From the NCBI GenBank assembly GCA_934631985.1, contig CAKTYE010000040.1:1-21971 (forward strand): a stretch of 21,971 bases of DNA, in the 5' to 3' direction. How positions within the stretch are numbered: position 1 is the stretch's first letter; each line of letters opens with the position of its first letter. Positions 5,728 to 15,718 of the stretch are shown piece by piece. The notes under the pieces were generated by a model. The model worked only from the letters and a program-made list of their open reading frames with translations, was not told the DNA's origin and made no database searches. Source of the stretch: an uncultured Clostridia bacterium (GTDB taxonomy: Bacteria > Bacillota > Clostridia > Christensenellales > Aristaeellaceae). A program made the translations under genes and the position numbers.

Positions 5728-8340
5728 TTACTTTGTCTCAAACCAGTCGCTGCCGCGATGCACCTCTGCTGCCAGCGGAACGGAAAGCGTCAGCACATGC
5801 TCCATGCAGTCGCGCAGCAGCGTAGCTGCATGGTCGGCCTCCTCCGGGGGGCATTCGATCAGCAGCTCGTCGTGGACTTGCAAAATCAGCTTGGCTTGCA
5901 GCTTTTCACGGCGCAGCGCCTCGTCCACACGCACCATCGCCAGCTTGATGATGTCTGCTGCCGTTCCTTGTACGGGGGTGTTCATGGCGGCGCGGCGACC
6001 AAACTCGCGAACGACGCTGCGCGTGGAGGCCAACTCCGGCAGATAGCGGCGGCGGCCCAGCAGCGTCTCTGCATAGCCGCGATCCATGCCCTGCTGCACG
6101 GCCTCGTCCATGTAGCGCTTGACCCCGGGATACTTGGCGAAGTACCGGGCGATGAACTCCTTAGCTTCCTTCTGGGTCACACCCGTGTTCCGGGCCAGAC
6201 CAAAGCCGCTGATGCCGTAGATCAGACCGAAGTTGACGGCCTTGGCACGGCTGCGCAGCGTGGGCGTGACCTCGTCAAGCGGCACATCAAAGATCTCACT
6301 GGCGGTGCGGGCATGTACGTCCTGTCCCGTGCGGAACGCTTCCACCAGCGCTGCGTCCCCGGAAAAGTGTGCCATCAGCCGCAGCTCGATCTGGCTGTAG
6401 TCTGCGTCCAGCAGCACCCAGCCCGGACGCGGAATGAATGCCTTGCGAATTTCCCGCCCCTGCTCGGTGCGCACGGGGATGTTCTGCAAATTCGGTTCGC
6501 TGGAGGAAATGCGCCCTGTGGCGGTGGCAACCTGATCGAAGGTGGAGTGAATGCGCCCCTCAGGCCCCATCAGACGCAGCAGTCCTTCAATGTAGGTGCT
6601 GTTCAGCTTGGAAAGCTGGCGGTATTTCAGCAGCGGCTCAATGACCTCCGGGGCAATGTCCCGCAGGCCCTCCAGCACCTCGGCGGAGGTGGAATAGCCC
6701 CGGGTGGTCTTTTTGCCGTGGGGCAGCTTCAGCACCTCGAACAGCACTTCGCCCAGCTGCTGGGTACTGTTCAGGTTGAATTCCTTGCCGCCGGTGGACT
6801 GAATGACCTGACGGCGGCAGTCCTCGATCTCCTCGGCATAGCTTTGGCCCAGCGCGCGCAGGACGCTGCCGTCTACGGTAAAGCCGACCTCCTCCATGCG
6901 GAAAAGCACATGGCTCAGGGGCATTTCAACGGCTTGCAGCAGCGTTTCCACGCCGTCCTGCCGCACCTTTTCGGCCTGGAAGCGGTATAGGCTCATCAGC
7001 CCGCAGGCATCGCAGGGCAATTCGCCCAGCAGCGCTGCCAGCGTGTAGCTTTTTTCCTGCGGGTTCAGCACATAAGCGCCCAGCATGGTGTCCCACAGGA
7101 AACGCTCAGGCAGGGGCAGGCCGTTCTTTTGCAGGGTGTGCAGCAGCCGCTTGCCATCATGAACGATCACACGGCCTGTCTCCAGCACGGGCGAAAGCAC
7201 GCGCAGCACCGTCGAAGGATCCGCACCGGGATTCAGCAGATCGCCGCTCAGGCTGACGCGGCAGCACTGCCCGTCGCTGGTGGCAAGGGAGCAATCCAGA
7301 TCCAGGCACAGGGCGACAGGCCAGGCGGCATCCGTCAGCGTGTGCAGAAAGGCTTCCAGTTCTCCGGCAGTGGTCATTTCCACCATGGGGGCGTAGGGGA
7401 GCGCCGTCAGGGTCGGGACTTCCGCAGAGACGGGCGCAGGTGCAGCGGCGGGAGCGGCGCTGGCCTTGGGCTGGGGCGTGGGAGCAGGCTCCCCGGAAAG
7501 CTGCGTGGCGAGCTTACGCAATTGCAGTTTTTCCAGCGCGGGAATGCCGTCCTTCAGGTGGGTCAGCGTGCAGTCCTTCAGGCTCCAGGTGATGGGCGCG
7601 TCCCGGCGAATGCGGGCCAGCTCCTTGCAGTCCCGGGCCTGCTGGGCATAGGTGGTCAGCCGCTCGGAAAGCTTGCCTTTTTCATCGCCTGCATGGGCCA
7701 GCGTTTCCTCCAGCGTGCCGTATTTTTGCAGCAGCTTGACAGCGGTCTTGTCGCCGATGCCGGGAATGCCCGGGATGTTGTCGCTGCTGTCGCCTGCCAT
7801 GCCCTTCCAGTCTGTGACCTGCTCGGGGCCAAAGCCGTATTCTTCCCGCACCGTGGCGGGGGTGAACAGCATGGTCTCCGAAATGCCCTTGCGGGTGAAC
7901 ATCAGCTCGGTCACGCCGTCCACCAATTGCAGTGCGTCCCGGTCGCCGGTGAGCAGCAGGGGCTTCACGTCCTGGCCTTCCGACTGAAGGGACAGCGTAC
8001 CCAGCAGATCGTCGGCCTCGTAGCCTTGCAGGGAATAGCTGGCGATGCCAAGCTGGGGCAGCAGCTCGCGAATGAGCTTGAACTGGCTGACCAGCTCTGG
8101 GGGCGTGGGATTGCGCCCCGCCTTATAGTCGGCATACACCACATGGCGGAAGGTCGGGCCATGCTCGTCAAAGCACACGGCGCAGTAGCGGACGTTTTCC
8201 TCCTTCACCACCTTGAAAAGCATCGTCAAAAAGCCGTGGATCGCGTTGGTATACACACCGTCAAAGCCCATCAGCGGCAGTGCATGAAAGGCCCGGTGCA
8301 TCAGGCTGTTGCCATCCACGATCAGAAATACATCCTTCAT
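5728..8340 (-). CDS. polA: DNA polymerase I
   Basis: An 870-residue family A DNA polymerase, used for Okazaki-fragment processing and repair. The N-terminal 5' nuclease domain is shown by FLIVDGNSLMHRAFHAL, GYEADDLLGTL and a helix-hairpin-helix segment (GDSSDNIPGIPGIGDKTA). The polymerase domain carries motif A DADYSQIELR (from D645), motif B RSRAKAVNFGLIYGIS, and motif C VHDEL (H823-D824-E825). The middle 3'-5' exonuclease-like domain is degenerate: LDLDCS stands where active enzymes have D-x-E, and the YAxxDA-type aspartate motif is missing. Proofreading is therefore probably lost, as in many Firmicutes. The ATG at 8340 has GGAGGAGC just upstream; the frame stays open further upstream only by chance. 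It is monocistronic, with its own promoter at 8431-8459. Confidence 0.98.
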   Translation of the reverse strand: MKDVFLIVDGNSLMHRAFHALPLMGFDGVYTNAIHGFLTMLFKVVKEENVRYCAVCFDEHGPTFRHVVYADYKAGRNPTPPELVSQFKLIRELLPQLGIASYSLQGYEADDLLGTLSLQSEGQDVKPLLLTGDRDALQLVDGVTELMFTRKGISETMLFTPATVREEYGFGPEQVTDWKGMAGDSSDNIPGIPGIGDKTAVKLLQKYGTLEETLAHAGDEKGKLSERLTTYAQQARDCKELARIRRDAPITWSLKDCTLTHLKDGIPALEKLQLRKLATQLSGEPAPTPQPKASAAPAAAPAPVSAEVPTLTALPYAPMVEMTTAGELEAFLHTLTDAAWPVALCLDLDCSLATSDGQCCRVSLSGDLLNPGADPSTVLRVLSPVLETGRVIVHDGKRLLHTLQKNGLPLPERFLWDTMLGAYVLNPQEKSYTLAALLGELPCDACGLMSLYRFQAEKVRQDGVETLLQAVEMPLSHVLFRMEEVGFTVDGSVLRALGQSYAEEIEDCRRQVIQSTGGKEFNLNSTQQLGEVLFEVLKLPHGKKTTRGYSTSAEVLEGLRDIAPEVIEPLLKYRQLSKLNSTYIEGLLRLMGPEGRIHSTFDQVATATGRISSSEPNLQNIPVRTEQGREIRKAFIPRPGWVLLDADYSQIELRLMAHFSGDAALVEAFRTGQDVHARTASEIFDVPLDEVTPTLRSRAKAVNFGLIYGISGFGLARNTGVTQKEAKEFIARYFAKYPGVKRYMDEAVQQGMDRGYAETLLGRRRYLPELASTRSVVREFGRRAAMNTPVQGTAADIIKLAMVRVDEALRREKLQAKLILQVHDELLIECPPEEADHAATLLRDCMEHVLTLSVPLAAEVHRGSDWFETK

Positions 8341-8430
8341 AAGAAGCTCCTCCGTTCCAGGGCAGCCTGGCATCAAATCCTCTTGCCAGCAGACCGTGCC
8401 ATGGCGCGGCGCTGTCCTGCGTCTTGTCAA

Positions 8431-8459
8431 AGTATACCATAAATGGCGTGCCACGGCAA
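8431..8459 (-). promoter_or_regulatory. polA promoter
   Basis: On the minus strand, TTGCCG (8454-8459) is 17 bases from TATACT (8431-8436). It lies about 90 bases before the polA start and diverges from the azlC promoter. Confidence 0.72.
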
Positions 8460-8504
8460 ACACACCCTGGACAGAGCCGCCGCTGTATTTTTCCTGTATT
8501 CCCG

Positions 8505-8534
8505 TTGACAGTCCCGCGCCGCGCCCGGTACAAT
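8505..8534 (+). promoter_or_regulatory. azlC promoter
   Basis: TTGACA (8505-8510) and TACAAT (8529-8534) are separated by 18 bases; the start codon lies 32 bases further on. This is a near-consensus housekeeping promoter. Confidence 0.82.
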
Positions 8535-8566
8535 GGAATCCGTATCCATTTTTAGGAGATGATACC

Positions 8567-9289
8567 ATGGCACCCACGAAAGCAAAGGCGCTTCGCGCGG
8601 CGTTTCCGCGAACCCTGCCCATTATGGCGGGGTATTTATTTCTCAGCTTGGCCTGGGGCATGCTGCTGCGGGAAAAGGGCTTCGGCGTGGGCTGGGCGCT
8701 GATGATCAGCGGCCTGGTCTATGCAGGCTCCATGCAGTTTGTGCTGATCGGCCTGATGACCGCGCCTTTTTCGCCCATTACGACACTGCTGATGACGCTG
8801 ATGGTTAATGCGCGGCACTTATTCTATGGCCTGACCATGCTGGAGCCTTACGGCAAATGCCGCCGATGGAGGCCCTATCTGATTTTTTCCCTGACGGACG
8901 AAACCTTTTCCCTGGTGTGCGATGGAAATATTCCCCAGGGCGTGGCAGCAGAGGATTATTATTTTGTCGTCTCTGCACTGGATCAGCTTTACTGGGTGGT
9001 GGGCAGCGTGTTTGGTGTGCTGCTGGGGCAGCTGCTGCCCTGGGACCTGACGGGCATTGACTTTGCCATGACGGCGCTGTTTGTGGTCATTGTGGTGGAG
9101 CAGTGGGAGGCGGCAGGCAAGAGCGGCAAGCCCTGGTTCCAGGCGCATCTGCCTGCGCTGCTGGGCTTTGCGCTGACCATTGTCAGCCTGCTGCTGGCGG
9201 GCAGCGAGCGGTTCCTGCTGCTGTCCATGGGCATGATGCTGGTGTGCTTCTATCTGCAATTCAACGGGAAGGGGAGGGCCAAGGCATGA
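8567..9289 (+). CDS. azlC: AzlC-family branched-chain amino acid exporter, large subunit
   Basis: A 240-residue membrane protein of the AzlC/YgaZ family, which with a small AzlD partner exports branched-chain amino acids or related compounds. Family features include RAAFPRTLPIMAGYLFLSLAWGM near the start, SGLVYAGSMQFVLIGLM, and the conserved NARHLFYGLTML segment at about residues 84-95, with several hydrophobic spans after it. The ATG at 8567 follows TTTAGGAGATGATACC, a good ribosome binding site. The stop overlaps the azlD start as ATGA. In Bacillus azlC is linked to azaleucine resistance; the actual substrate here is inferred from family. Confidence 0.93.
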   Translation: MAPTKAKALRAAFPRTLPIMAGYLFLSLAWGMLLREKGFGVGWALMISGLVYAGSMQFVLIGLMTAPFSPITTLLMTLMVNARHLFYGLTMLEPYGKCRRWRPYLIFSLTDETFSLVCDGNIPQGVAAEDYYFVVSALDQLYWVVGSVFGVLLGQLLPWDLTGIDFAMTALFVVIVVEQWEAAGKSGKPWFQAHLPALLGFALTIVSLLLAGSERFLLLSMGMMLVCFYLQFNGKGRAKA

Positions 9290-9609
9290 CGACGGTGCAG
9301 CTGCTGATTACGGTGGGCATTGCGGCGGCGGTGACGCTGGTCATCCGCGCACTGCCCTTCTGGGTATTCCCGGCGGGAAAAAAGCCCCCGGCCTTTGTGG
9401 ACTTTCTGGGCCAGCAATTGCCTGCTGCTGTGATGGCGATGCTGGTGGTGTACTGCCTGAAGGATGTGCGCTTCACCAGCGCGGCGGGATTCGTACCGGC
9501 GCTGGCGGCCTGCGTTGTGGTGGCAGCGCTGCACCTGTGGAAGCACAAGATGATTCTGTCCATTGCGGCAGGCACGGCGGTGTATATGGTGCTGATCCGG
9601 TGCATGTGA
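9286..9609 (+). CDS. azlD: AzlD-family transporter small subunit
   Basis: A 107-residue membrane protein with three or four hydrophobic spans. Features seen in AzlD proteins include TLVIRALPFWVF near residue 17 and a QQLPAAVMAMLVVYCLKD segment in the middle. The ATG overlaps the azlC stop (ATGA), with GGGAGGG upstream inside azlC. It is the obligate partner of AzlC in the exporter. I see no clear terminator directly after it. Confidence 0.9.
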   Translation: MTTVQLLITVGIAAAVTLVIRALPFWVFPAGKKPPAFVDFLGQQLPAAVMAMLVVYCLKDVRFTSAAGFVPALAACVVVAALHLWKHKMILSIAAGTAVYMVLIRCM

Positions 9610-9631
9610 GAAAATCGGCACAGGCGGTGCA

Positions 9632-9660
9632 TGGACTTCCAAAGGTTGGTATGATATACT
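9632..9660 (+). promoter_or_regulatory. Possible extended -10 promoter for the small membrane protein gene
   Basis: TGGACT (9632-9637) lies 17 bases from TATACT (9655-9660), and a TG one base before the -10 makes it an extended -10. The gene it would serve starts at 9700. Confidence 0.5.
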
Positions 9661-9699
9661 TAACTGGTTCGAATGGAAGGATACGAAGGAGGCCTGTGC

Positions 9700-10179
9700 A
9701 TGATTTTTCTGTTGGAATGTATTGCGGCCTGCGCCCTGATCACCCTTGTGCTGGTGCTTATGGCTGCCAGGCGGCGCGAGGTCTTCACCAACGACTATCC
9801 GCCTGTTGTGACGGATAAGCTGCGCGCCTTGCAGCTTGTGGCGGAAACGCCGCCGACGAAAAAGAGCGACATTGTGCGCAAGGCTGTGGCGGCGGTGATC
9901 TTTGCACTGCTGTTTGCTCTGGTGCTGCGCTTTATCAACGGCATTACGACCTTTCTGCAAGCGGCATGCACGGCATATCTGCTGTGGCTGGTGGTGGATT
10001 GGTACGATTTCCTGGTGGTGGATGTGCTGCTGGCGCCCTTTGATAAGTTCTACAAGCTGGCGAAGGTCAACGCATTTGAGAAGTCGGCGGTGCTGTTCCA
10101 TTGCAAGGCCAGCCTCCGTGGCATGGTGCTGGGACTGGTCTTTGCGCCCCTGGTGGGACTGCTGGTGCTGCTGCTGTAA
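9700..10179 (+). CDS. Small membrane protein of unknown function
   Basis: I do not recognise the family. The product is 159 residues with about four hydrophobic spans: near the start (FLLECIAACALITLVLVLMA), two in the middle (AVAAVIFALLFALVLRF and AACTAYLLWLVVDWYDFLVV), and the C-terminus (MVLGLVFAPLVGLLVLLL). A soluble segment at about 25-60 contains ETPPTKKSD. The ATG at 9700 is preferred over 9673 because GAAGGAGGC sits just before it. It may have its own promoter at 9632-9660 and ends at a bidirectional terminator. A role in transport or signalling is possible, but nothing in the sequence shows it. Confidence 0.72.
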   Translation: MIFLLECIAACALITLVLVLMAARRREVFTNDYPPVVTDKLRALQLVAETPPTKKSDIVRKAVAAVIFALLFALVLRFINGITTFLQAACTAYLLWLVVDWYDFLVVDVLLAPFDKFYKLAKVNAFEKSAVLFHCKASLRGMVLGLVFAPLVGLLVLLL

Positions 10180-10207
10180 AAAATGCAGGAGGCGTTCATA
10201 AGCATAC

Positions 10208-10239
10208 AAAAAAGGCGTGGCGTATAAGCCATGCCTTTT
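10208..10239. terminator. Bidirectional terminator between the membrane protein gene and lysA
   Basis: AAAAGGCGTGGC and GCCATGCCTTTT pair with one wobble around a 6-base loop, with T runs on both strands (seven Ts on the minus strand). It serves the two converging genes. Confidence 0.88.
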
Positions 10240-10267
10240 CTGATACCCAGAGATCCTGTCTTTGAAA

Positions 10268-11533
10268 TTACAGCCCCAGCTTTTTAGCGCAGGGATCCAC
10301 ATCCAGCGTTGCAAAGTAATCCTGCGGGGTCTCTGCACGGCGAATGAGCTGGAAGCTGCCGTCCTCCCGATAGAGAATCTCTGCGGAACGCAGCCGGCCG
10401 TTGTAGTTGTAGCCCATGGAAAAGCCGTGCGCGCCCGTGTCGTGAATGACGATCAGGTCGCCCATGTCGATCTCCGGCAGGGGGCGGTCAATGGCAAACT
10501 TGTCGTTGTTCTCGCACAAACAGCCCGTCACGTCGTAAACATGGTCGCAGGGAGCATTACGCTTCCCCACCACCGTAATGTGGTGATACGCGCCGTACAT
10601 GGCGGGACGCATCAGGTTCGCCGCGCAGGCGTCCAGACCGATGTAGTGCTTGTAGGTGTCCTTGCGGCTGGTGGCATGGGCTACAAGCCAGCCGTTGGGG
10701 CCGGTCATGTAGCGTCCCAGTTCCGTCTTGATGGCAACGCCGTGGATGCCGTTGGCGGTAAACACCTTGTCATAGGCTTTGTGTACGTCCGCACCAATGG
10801 CGGCAATGTCGGGTGCAGCCTGCTCGGGACGATAGGGGATGCCTACGCCGCCGGAGAGATTCACAAAGGCCAGGGGCAGTCCCACTTTGTCCATCAGCTT
10901 GCGCCCTGTTTCAAACAGCAGCTCTGCCAGCGCGGGGTAATAGGCGTTGTCAATGGTGTTGCTGGACAGGAACGCATGCAGGCCGAAGGACTTCGCGCCC
11001 AAGCGTTTTAATTCGGCCAGCCCCTCCTCCAATTGCGGATAGGTGAAGCCGTATTTCGCTTCGCTGGGGTTGCCCATGATGGTGGTGCCGATGGTGAAAT
11101 CTCCGCCGGGATTATAGCGGCAGCAGATGCATTCCGGCACGCCGCCGTGGGTGCGCAGCTTCTCAATGTGGGTGATGTCGTCCAGGTTGATGAACGCGCC
11201 CAGCGCACGGGCCTGTGCAAATTCCTCGGCGGGCATGGCATTGGCGGAGAACATGATCTCCTCGCCATGGAAGCCGCAGGCGTCCGCAAGGGTCAGCTCG
11301 GTGGCGCTGGAGCAGTCCACTCCGCAGCCCTCCTCCTTCAAAATGCGCAGGATGGCGGGATTGGGCAGCGCCTTTACGGCAAAGTATTCCTTGAACTGGT
11401 CACACCAGGCAAAGGCCGCGTTCAGCGCACGGGCCGTACGGCGGATGCCGGCTTCGTCATACAAATGAAAGGGCGTGGGGAATTGCGCCGCCGCCCGGGT
11501 AAATACGTCGTCAGACAGGGAGAAATTCGGCAT
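10268..11533 (-). CDS. lysA: Diaminopimelate decarboxylase-type PLP enzyme
   Basis: A 421-residue alanine-racemase-fold decarboxylase, which converts meso-diaminopimelate to lysine using pyridoxal phosphate. K54 in EYFAVKALPNP is the expected PLP lysine. GVDCSSATEL follows as in the family, NLSGGVGIPY is the glycine-rich phosphate loop, and the dimer-interface motifs are CLCENND and GAHGFSMGYNYNGR. The variant HAFLSSNT stands where many relatives have a histidine-rich turn. The ATG at 11533 has GGAGT upstream on the minus strand. No lysine riboswitch fits in the short leader. No other lysine-pathway gene is nearby, so a related decarboxylase specificity is possible, but the diaminopimelate type fits best. 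Confidence 0.85.
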   Translation of the reverse strand: MPNFSLSDDVFTRAAAQFPTPFHLYDEAGIRRTARALNAAFAWCDQFKEYFAVKALPNPAILRILKEEGCGVDCSSATELTLADACGFHGEEIMFSANAMPAEEFAQARALGAFINLDDITHIEKLRTHGGVPECICCRYNPGGDFTIGTTIMGNPSEAKYGFTYPQLEEGLAELKRLGAKSFGLHAFLSSNTIDNAYYPALAELLFETGRKLMDKVGLPLAFVNLSGGVGIPYRPEQAAPDIAAIGADVHKAYDKVFTANGIHGVAIKTELGRYMTGPNGWLVAHATSRKDTYKHYIGLDACAANLMRPAMYGAYHHITVVGKRNAPCDHVYDVTGCLCENNDKFAIDRPLPEIDMGDLIVIHDTGAHGFSMGYNYNGRLRSAEILYREDGSFQLIRRAETPQDYFATLDVDPCAKKLGL

Positions 11534-11582
11534 GCAGTGTCACTCCATTACAAAACTCCGGGAGGGGGACCCGGTATCCATC

Positions 11583-11611
11583 AATGTACCATGCGCGGCA
11601 GGCTCGTGCAA
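11583..11611 (-). promoter_or_regulatory. Weak candidate lysA promoter
   Basis: TTGCAC (11606-11611) and TACATT (11583-11588) are 17 bases apart on the minus strand. The match to consensus is poor, but spacing and position are right. A short CCGGG/CCCGG stem (11558-11574) lies in the leader. Confidence 0.35.
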
Positions 11612-11642
11612 GTTTTTTTGGTGTTTTGACTGCGCAAGGCAG

Positions 11643-11671
11643 AAAAACAGCGGGCCGCGCACGACCCGCTG
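11643..11671 (-). terminator. Terminator of the opp operon
   Basis: CAGCGGG and CCCGCTG arms (11648-11654 and 11665-11671) are followed on the minus strand by TTTTTCT. It starts 6 bases past the oppF stop. Confidence 0.85.
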
Positions 11672-11676
11672 CTGTG

Positions 11677-12604
11677 TTACAGCTTCTTTCGATAATCTTC
11701 CATTTCCGCCTGGTTGGCGAGAATGAAGTGTCCCGGCTCGATCTCCTGCCACTGGGGCTTATCCGTCTCATAGTGGTGCATGGATTCGTCATACACCAGC
11801 AGCTGACGGTCGCGCTCCACGTCGGGGTTCGGCGTGGGAATGGCGGAAAGCAGCGCCCGAGTGTAGGGGTGCAGCGGATGGGCGAAAAGCAGATTCGTTT
11901 CCGCCAGCTCCACAATGCGGCCCCGCTGGATCACCGCGATACGATCGCAGATGAACTTCATCACGGACAGGTCGTGAGCGATGAACAGATACGTCAGGCC
12001 GCGCTTCTTTTGCAGGTCTGCCAGCAGGTTCAAAATTTGCGCACGGATGGATACGTCCAGCGCGGAGATAGGTTCGTCCGCGATGATGAAGGATGGCTCC
12101 ATGATCAGCGCCCGGGCAATGCCGATGCGCTGCCGTTGTCCGCCGGAGAACTCATGGGGGAAGCGGGAGGCAAATTCGGGCAGCAGACCCACGTCCGTCA
12201 GCGCCTGATTCACCAGCTCGTCCTGCTGTTCCTTCGTCAGGTGCTTGCGGACGTTCATCAGACCTTCCTTGACGATGTAGTTCACCTTTGCACGGTCGTT
12301 CAGGGAGGACATGGGGTCCTGGAAAATCATCTGGATTTCCTTGATGATCTTCTTGTCCATCTCCCGGGTGATCTTGCCGTTGATCTTCTCACCCTTGTAG
12401 AGAATTTCGCCGCCGCTGGTGGGGTTCATGCGGATAATAGCCCGACCAATGGTGGTTTTGCCTGAGCCGGACTCGCCCACCAGACCGAAGGTCTCGCCCT
12501 TGTAAATGTCAAAGCTCACGCCGCGGACAGCCTCAAAGGCGTGACGATGCTTGCCGAAGGTCACATGCAGATCATGCACTTGCAGCAGCTTTTCTCTTTC
12601 CTGC

Positions 12605-12615
<11 letters not shown>
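11677..12615 (-). CDS. oppF: Oligopeptide ABC transporter ATP-binding protein OppF
   Basis: A 312-residue ATPase of the oligopeptide importer. It has Walker A GESGSGKT (47-54), the Q-loop in IQMIFQDPMSSLN, signature FSGGQRQRIGIARAL, Walker B FIIADEP with SALD after it, and the switch histidine in FIAHDLSV. HPYTRALLSAIP follows, as in peptide-transporter ATPases. The ATG at 12615 is chosen over an in-frame GTG at 12624 because the GTG lies inside the GGGAGGTG ribosome binding site. It overlaps the end of oppD by 11 bases and is the last gene of oppABCDF. It pairs with OppD to power peptide uptake. Confidence 0.94.
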
Positions 12616-13666
<1,051 letters not shown>

Positions 13667-13679
13667 ATGCACATCCTCC

Positions 13680-14729
13680 TTACAGATGGTTCTTCGGGTC
13701 GGCAGCATCCGCAAAGGCGTTGCCGATCATGTAAAAGCAAATGGTGATGACGGACAGAATGACTGCCGGGAAAATCAGCTGATAACGCAGGGAGGGGGTC
13801 ATCATCAGGGCGCGGCCCGTTTCCACCAGGTTGCCCAGAGAGGGAACCTCCAGCGGCAGACCCAGACCGATGTAGGTCAGGAACACCTCGCTGCCGATAG
13901 CACCGGGGATGGTCAGCGCCATTTGCAGCATGATGACGGACACCATGTGGGGCAGCAGGTTCTTGACGATGATGCGGCCCATGGGCGTACCCAGGCAGCG
14001 GGAAGCACGGTTGAAGTCCCGGTCGCGGATGATCAGCACCTGGTTGCGTACAAAGCGTGCAATGCCCAGCCAGCCCGTGACACACATGGCGATGATCATG
14101 GTGGCGACGCCGGGCTTCATCACATAGGAGGCCAGGATCAGGATAATGGTGCTGGGAATGTTATCCACAATGTTATACAGCTCTGTGAAGAAAAAGTCCA
14201 GCTGACGCACATAGCCCCACAAAAGGCCCATCAGCACGCCCACCAAGCCGCGGATCAGCGCCACGGCAAAGCCGATGAGCAGGCTGGTGCGGGTGCCGGC
14301 CCACAGCCGCGCCCACAGGTCCTGACCAATGTTGTTGGTGCCGAACCAGAACTCTGCGCAGGGGGCGCGGTTCATGATCTGCATGCCGGTCTCGGGATCA
14401 TTGTTGATATAGTTGGGGTCCATCTGTCCGGGCAGATAGGGCTGGATGCAGGTGAACAGCAGCAGCACCACAATGATGATCAGCATGACCAGCGCCATGC
14501 GGTTTTTTAGGAACATCCGCACGGTGGAGCCCCAATAGGAATAGTTGGAGTAGCCCGTCTTTTCAGCGGCGGTCTCGCTGTAGGCGGCGCGCTCGAAAAG
14601 CTCCTGGGGCAGGGCGGCGATCTCGTCTGCCGTCAGCGTTTGATCCGGGGCAAGGGTCGCTTTTTCATGCTGGAGGAGCGCGTCGCCCAGACGATTTGTC
14701 ATTTGCTGGGAGGGAGAAATCTTGCTCAT
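13680..14729 (-). CDS. oppC: Oligopeptide ABC transporter permease OppC
   Basis: A 349-residue permease. A cytoplasmic N-terminal extension of about 75 residues precedes the first span (ALVMLIIIVVLLLFTCI). The external FGTNNIGQDLWARLWAGTR segment, which usually follows span 1 in OppC/DppC, is present. The inner-membrane permease loop is seen around GCLGTP-like text (SRCLGTPMGRIIVKNLLPH), where the ATPases dock. Further hydrophobic spans run to the C-terminus. Its start shares one base with the oppB stop (TGATG), showing translational coupling. Confidence 0.94.
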   Translation of the reverse strand: MSKISPSQQMTNRLGDALLQHEKATLAPDQTLTADEIAALPQELFERAAYSETAAEKTGYSNYSYWGSTVRMFLKNRMALVMLIIIVVLLLFTCIQPYLPGQMDPNYINNDPETGMQIMNRAPCAEFWFGTNNIGQDLWARLWAGTRTSLLIGFAVALIRGLVGVLMGLLWGYVRQLDFFFTELYNIVDNIPSTIILILASYVMKPGVATMIIAMCVTGWLGIARFVRNQVLIIRDRDFNRASRCLGTPMGRIIVKNLLPHMVSVIMLQMALTIPGAIGSEVFLTYIGLGLPLEVPSLGNLVETGRALMMTPSLRYQLIFPAVILSVITICFYMIGNAFADAADPKNHL

Positions 14730-15670
14730 CAGCGGGTCGCTCCTTTCTGCGTCAGGTTGATGCGGGGATCCAGCAGGGCCATCAGCAGGTCGCCGATCAG
14801 CAGGCCGAAGATGCCCAGCACTGCGTAAATGATGACCAGTGCCTGCACCATGGTGTTGTCCTGCATTTTAATGACCTCGACCAGCAGGCCGCCCATGCCG
14901 GGGATGGAATACAGAGATTCAATGTAGATGGAGCCGCAGATGGTCAGCAGCAGCGAGCCGGGAAGCTGCTGCACCATGGGCACCACGCCGTTGCGGAAAA
15001 TATGATGGAAAGAGATGGCGCGGCCGGGAACACCCTTGGCCTTTGCCATCAGCACATAATCCTTGTTGGCCTCATCCAGCATGAAGCGGCGAATCCACAT
15101 GGCATAGCCCGCAATGGAGGGCATGGCAAGGGAGAGAATGGGCAGGATCATGCTGGTCCACTGTCCCGGCTTGTACAGCAGGCTCCAGCCTGTTGCGCTG
15201 GAGCCGTACAGCTGCATGAACAGGTAATAGATCGCGGCGGGAACAGCCTGAATAATGACAATATACGCCGTGCCCAGCTTATCCACCCACTTGCCCTTGA
15301 AGCGGGCCATCAGAATGCCCAGGCCGAAGCCCAACGGCAGGCTGATTGCCATGGCCCACAGACCAAACTGGATGGAGTAAGGAGCCTTTTTGGCAACGAT
15401 CTTTGCGATCGGATAATTCTGACGGTATTTGATGGATTTGCCCAGATCACCCTGCAAAAGCTGCGTGAAAAAACGGCCCAGCTGTTCCGGCAGGGGATCG
15501 TTGAGGCCCAGGGCCTCCAGTGCGTTATGAATATCAGCCTCGGTCATCTTGTCGATGTTGCTGAAATAGCCTTCAACGGGCATCAGGCGCAAAAGGCAGA
15601 AGACCACCGTAATGACCAGCGCCAGCGAAACGATTGCGCGCAGGATGCGAACCATACAGTATTTGAACAT
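14729..15670 (-). CDS. oppB: Oligopeptide ABC transporter permease OppB
   Basis: A 313-residue permease with an N-terminal span (IVSLALVITVVFCLLRLMP), an external loop containing LGLNDPLPEQ and FFTQLLQGDLGKS, and later spans. The cytoplasmic coupling loop reads DYVLMAKAKGVPGRAISFHH. Family features end with YSIPGMGGL and LLDPRI. The ATG at 15670 has no good ribosome binding site upstream, and neither does the in-frame ATG at 15655, so the start is uncertain. A strong hairpin separates it from oppA, which probably lowers its expression relative to the binding protein. Confidence 0.92.
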   Translation of the reverse strand: MFKYCMVRILRAIVSLALVITVVFCLLRLMPVEGYFSNIDKMTEADIHNALEALGLNDPLPEQLGRFFTQLLQGDLGKSIKYRQNYPIAKIVAKKAPYSIQFGLWAMAISLPLGFGLGILMARFKGKWVDKLGTAYIVIIQAVPAAIYYLFMQLYGSSATGWSLLYKPGQWTSMILPILSLAMPSIAGYAMWIRRFMLDEANKDYVLMAKAKGVPGRAISFHHIFRNGVVPMVQQLPGSLLLTICGSIYIESLYSIPGMGGLLVEVIKMQDNTMVQALVIIYAVLGIFGLLIGDLLMALLDPRINLTQKGATR

Positions 15671-15718
15671 GCGTGTTGAGCGCCGGGGAAACGGGGCAGG
15701 CGCTCGTGCCTCCCTTCC

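Noticed and set aside
5683..8442. Two plus-strand ORFs of over 430 codons opposite polA
   Set aside because: Third-position GC of polA keeps the other strand open. The translations resemble no family and lack ribosome binding sites.
11534..11676. Lysine riboswitch before lysA
   Set aside because: The leader is far too short and contains only a 5-base hairpin.
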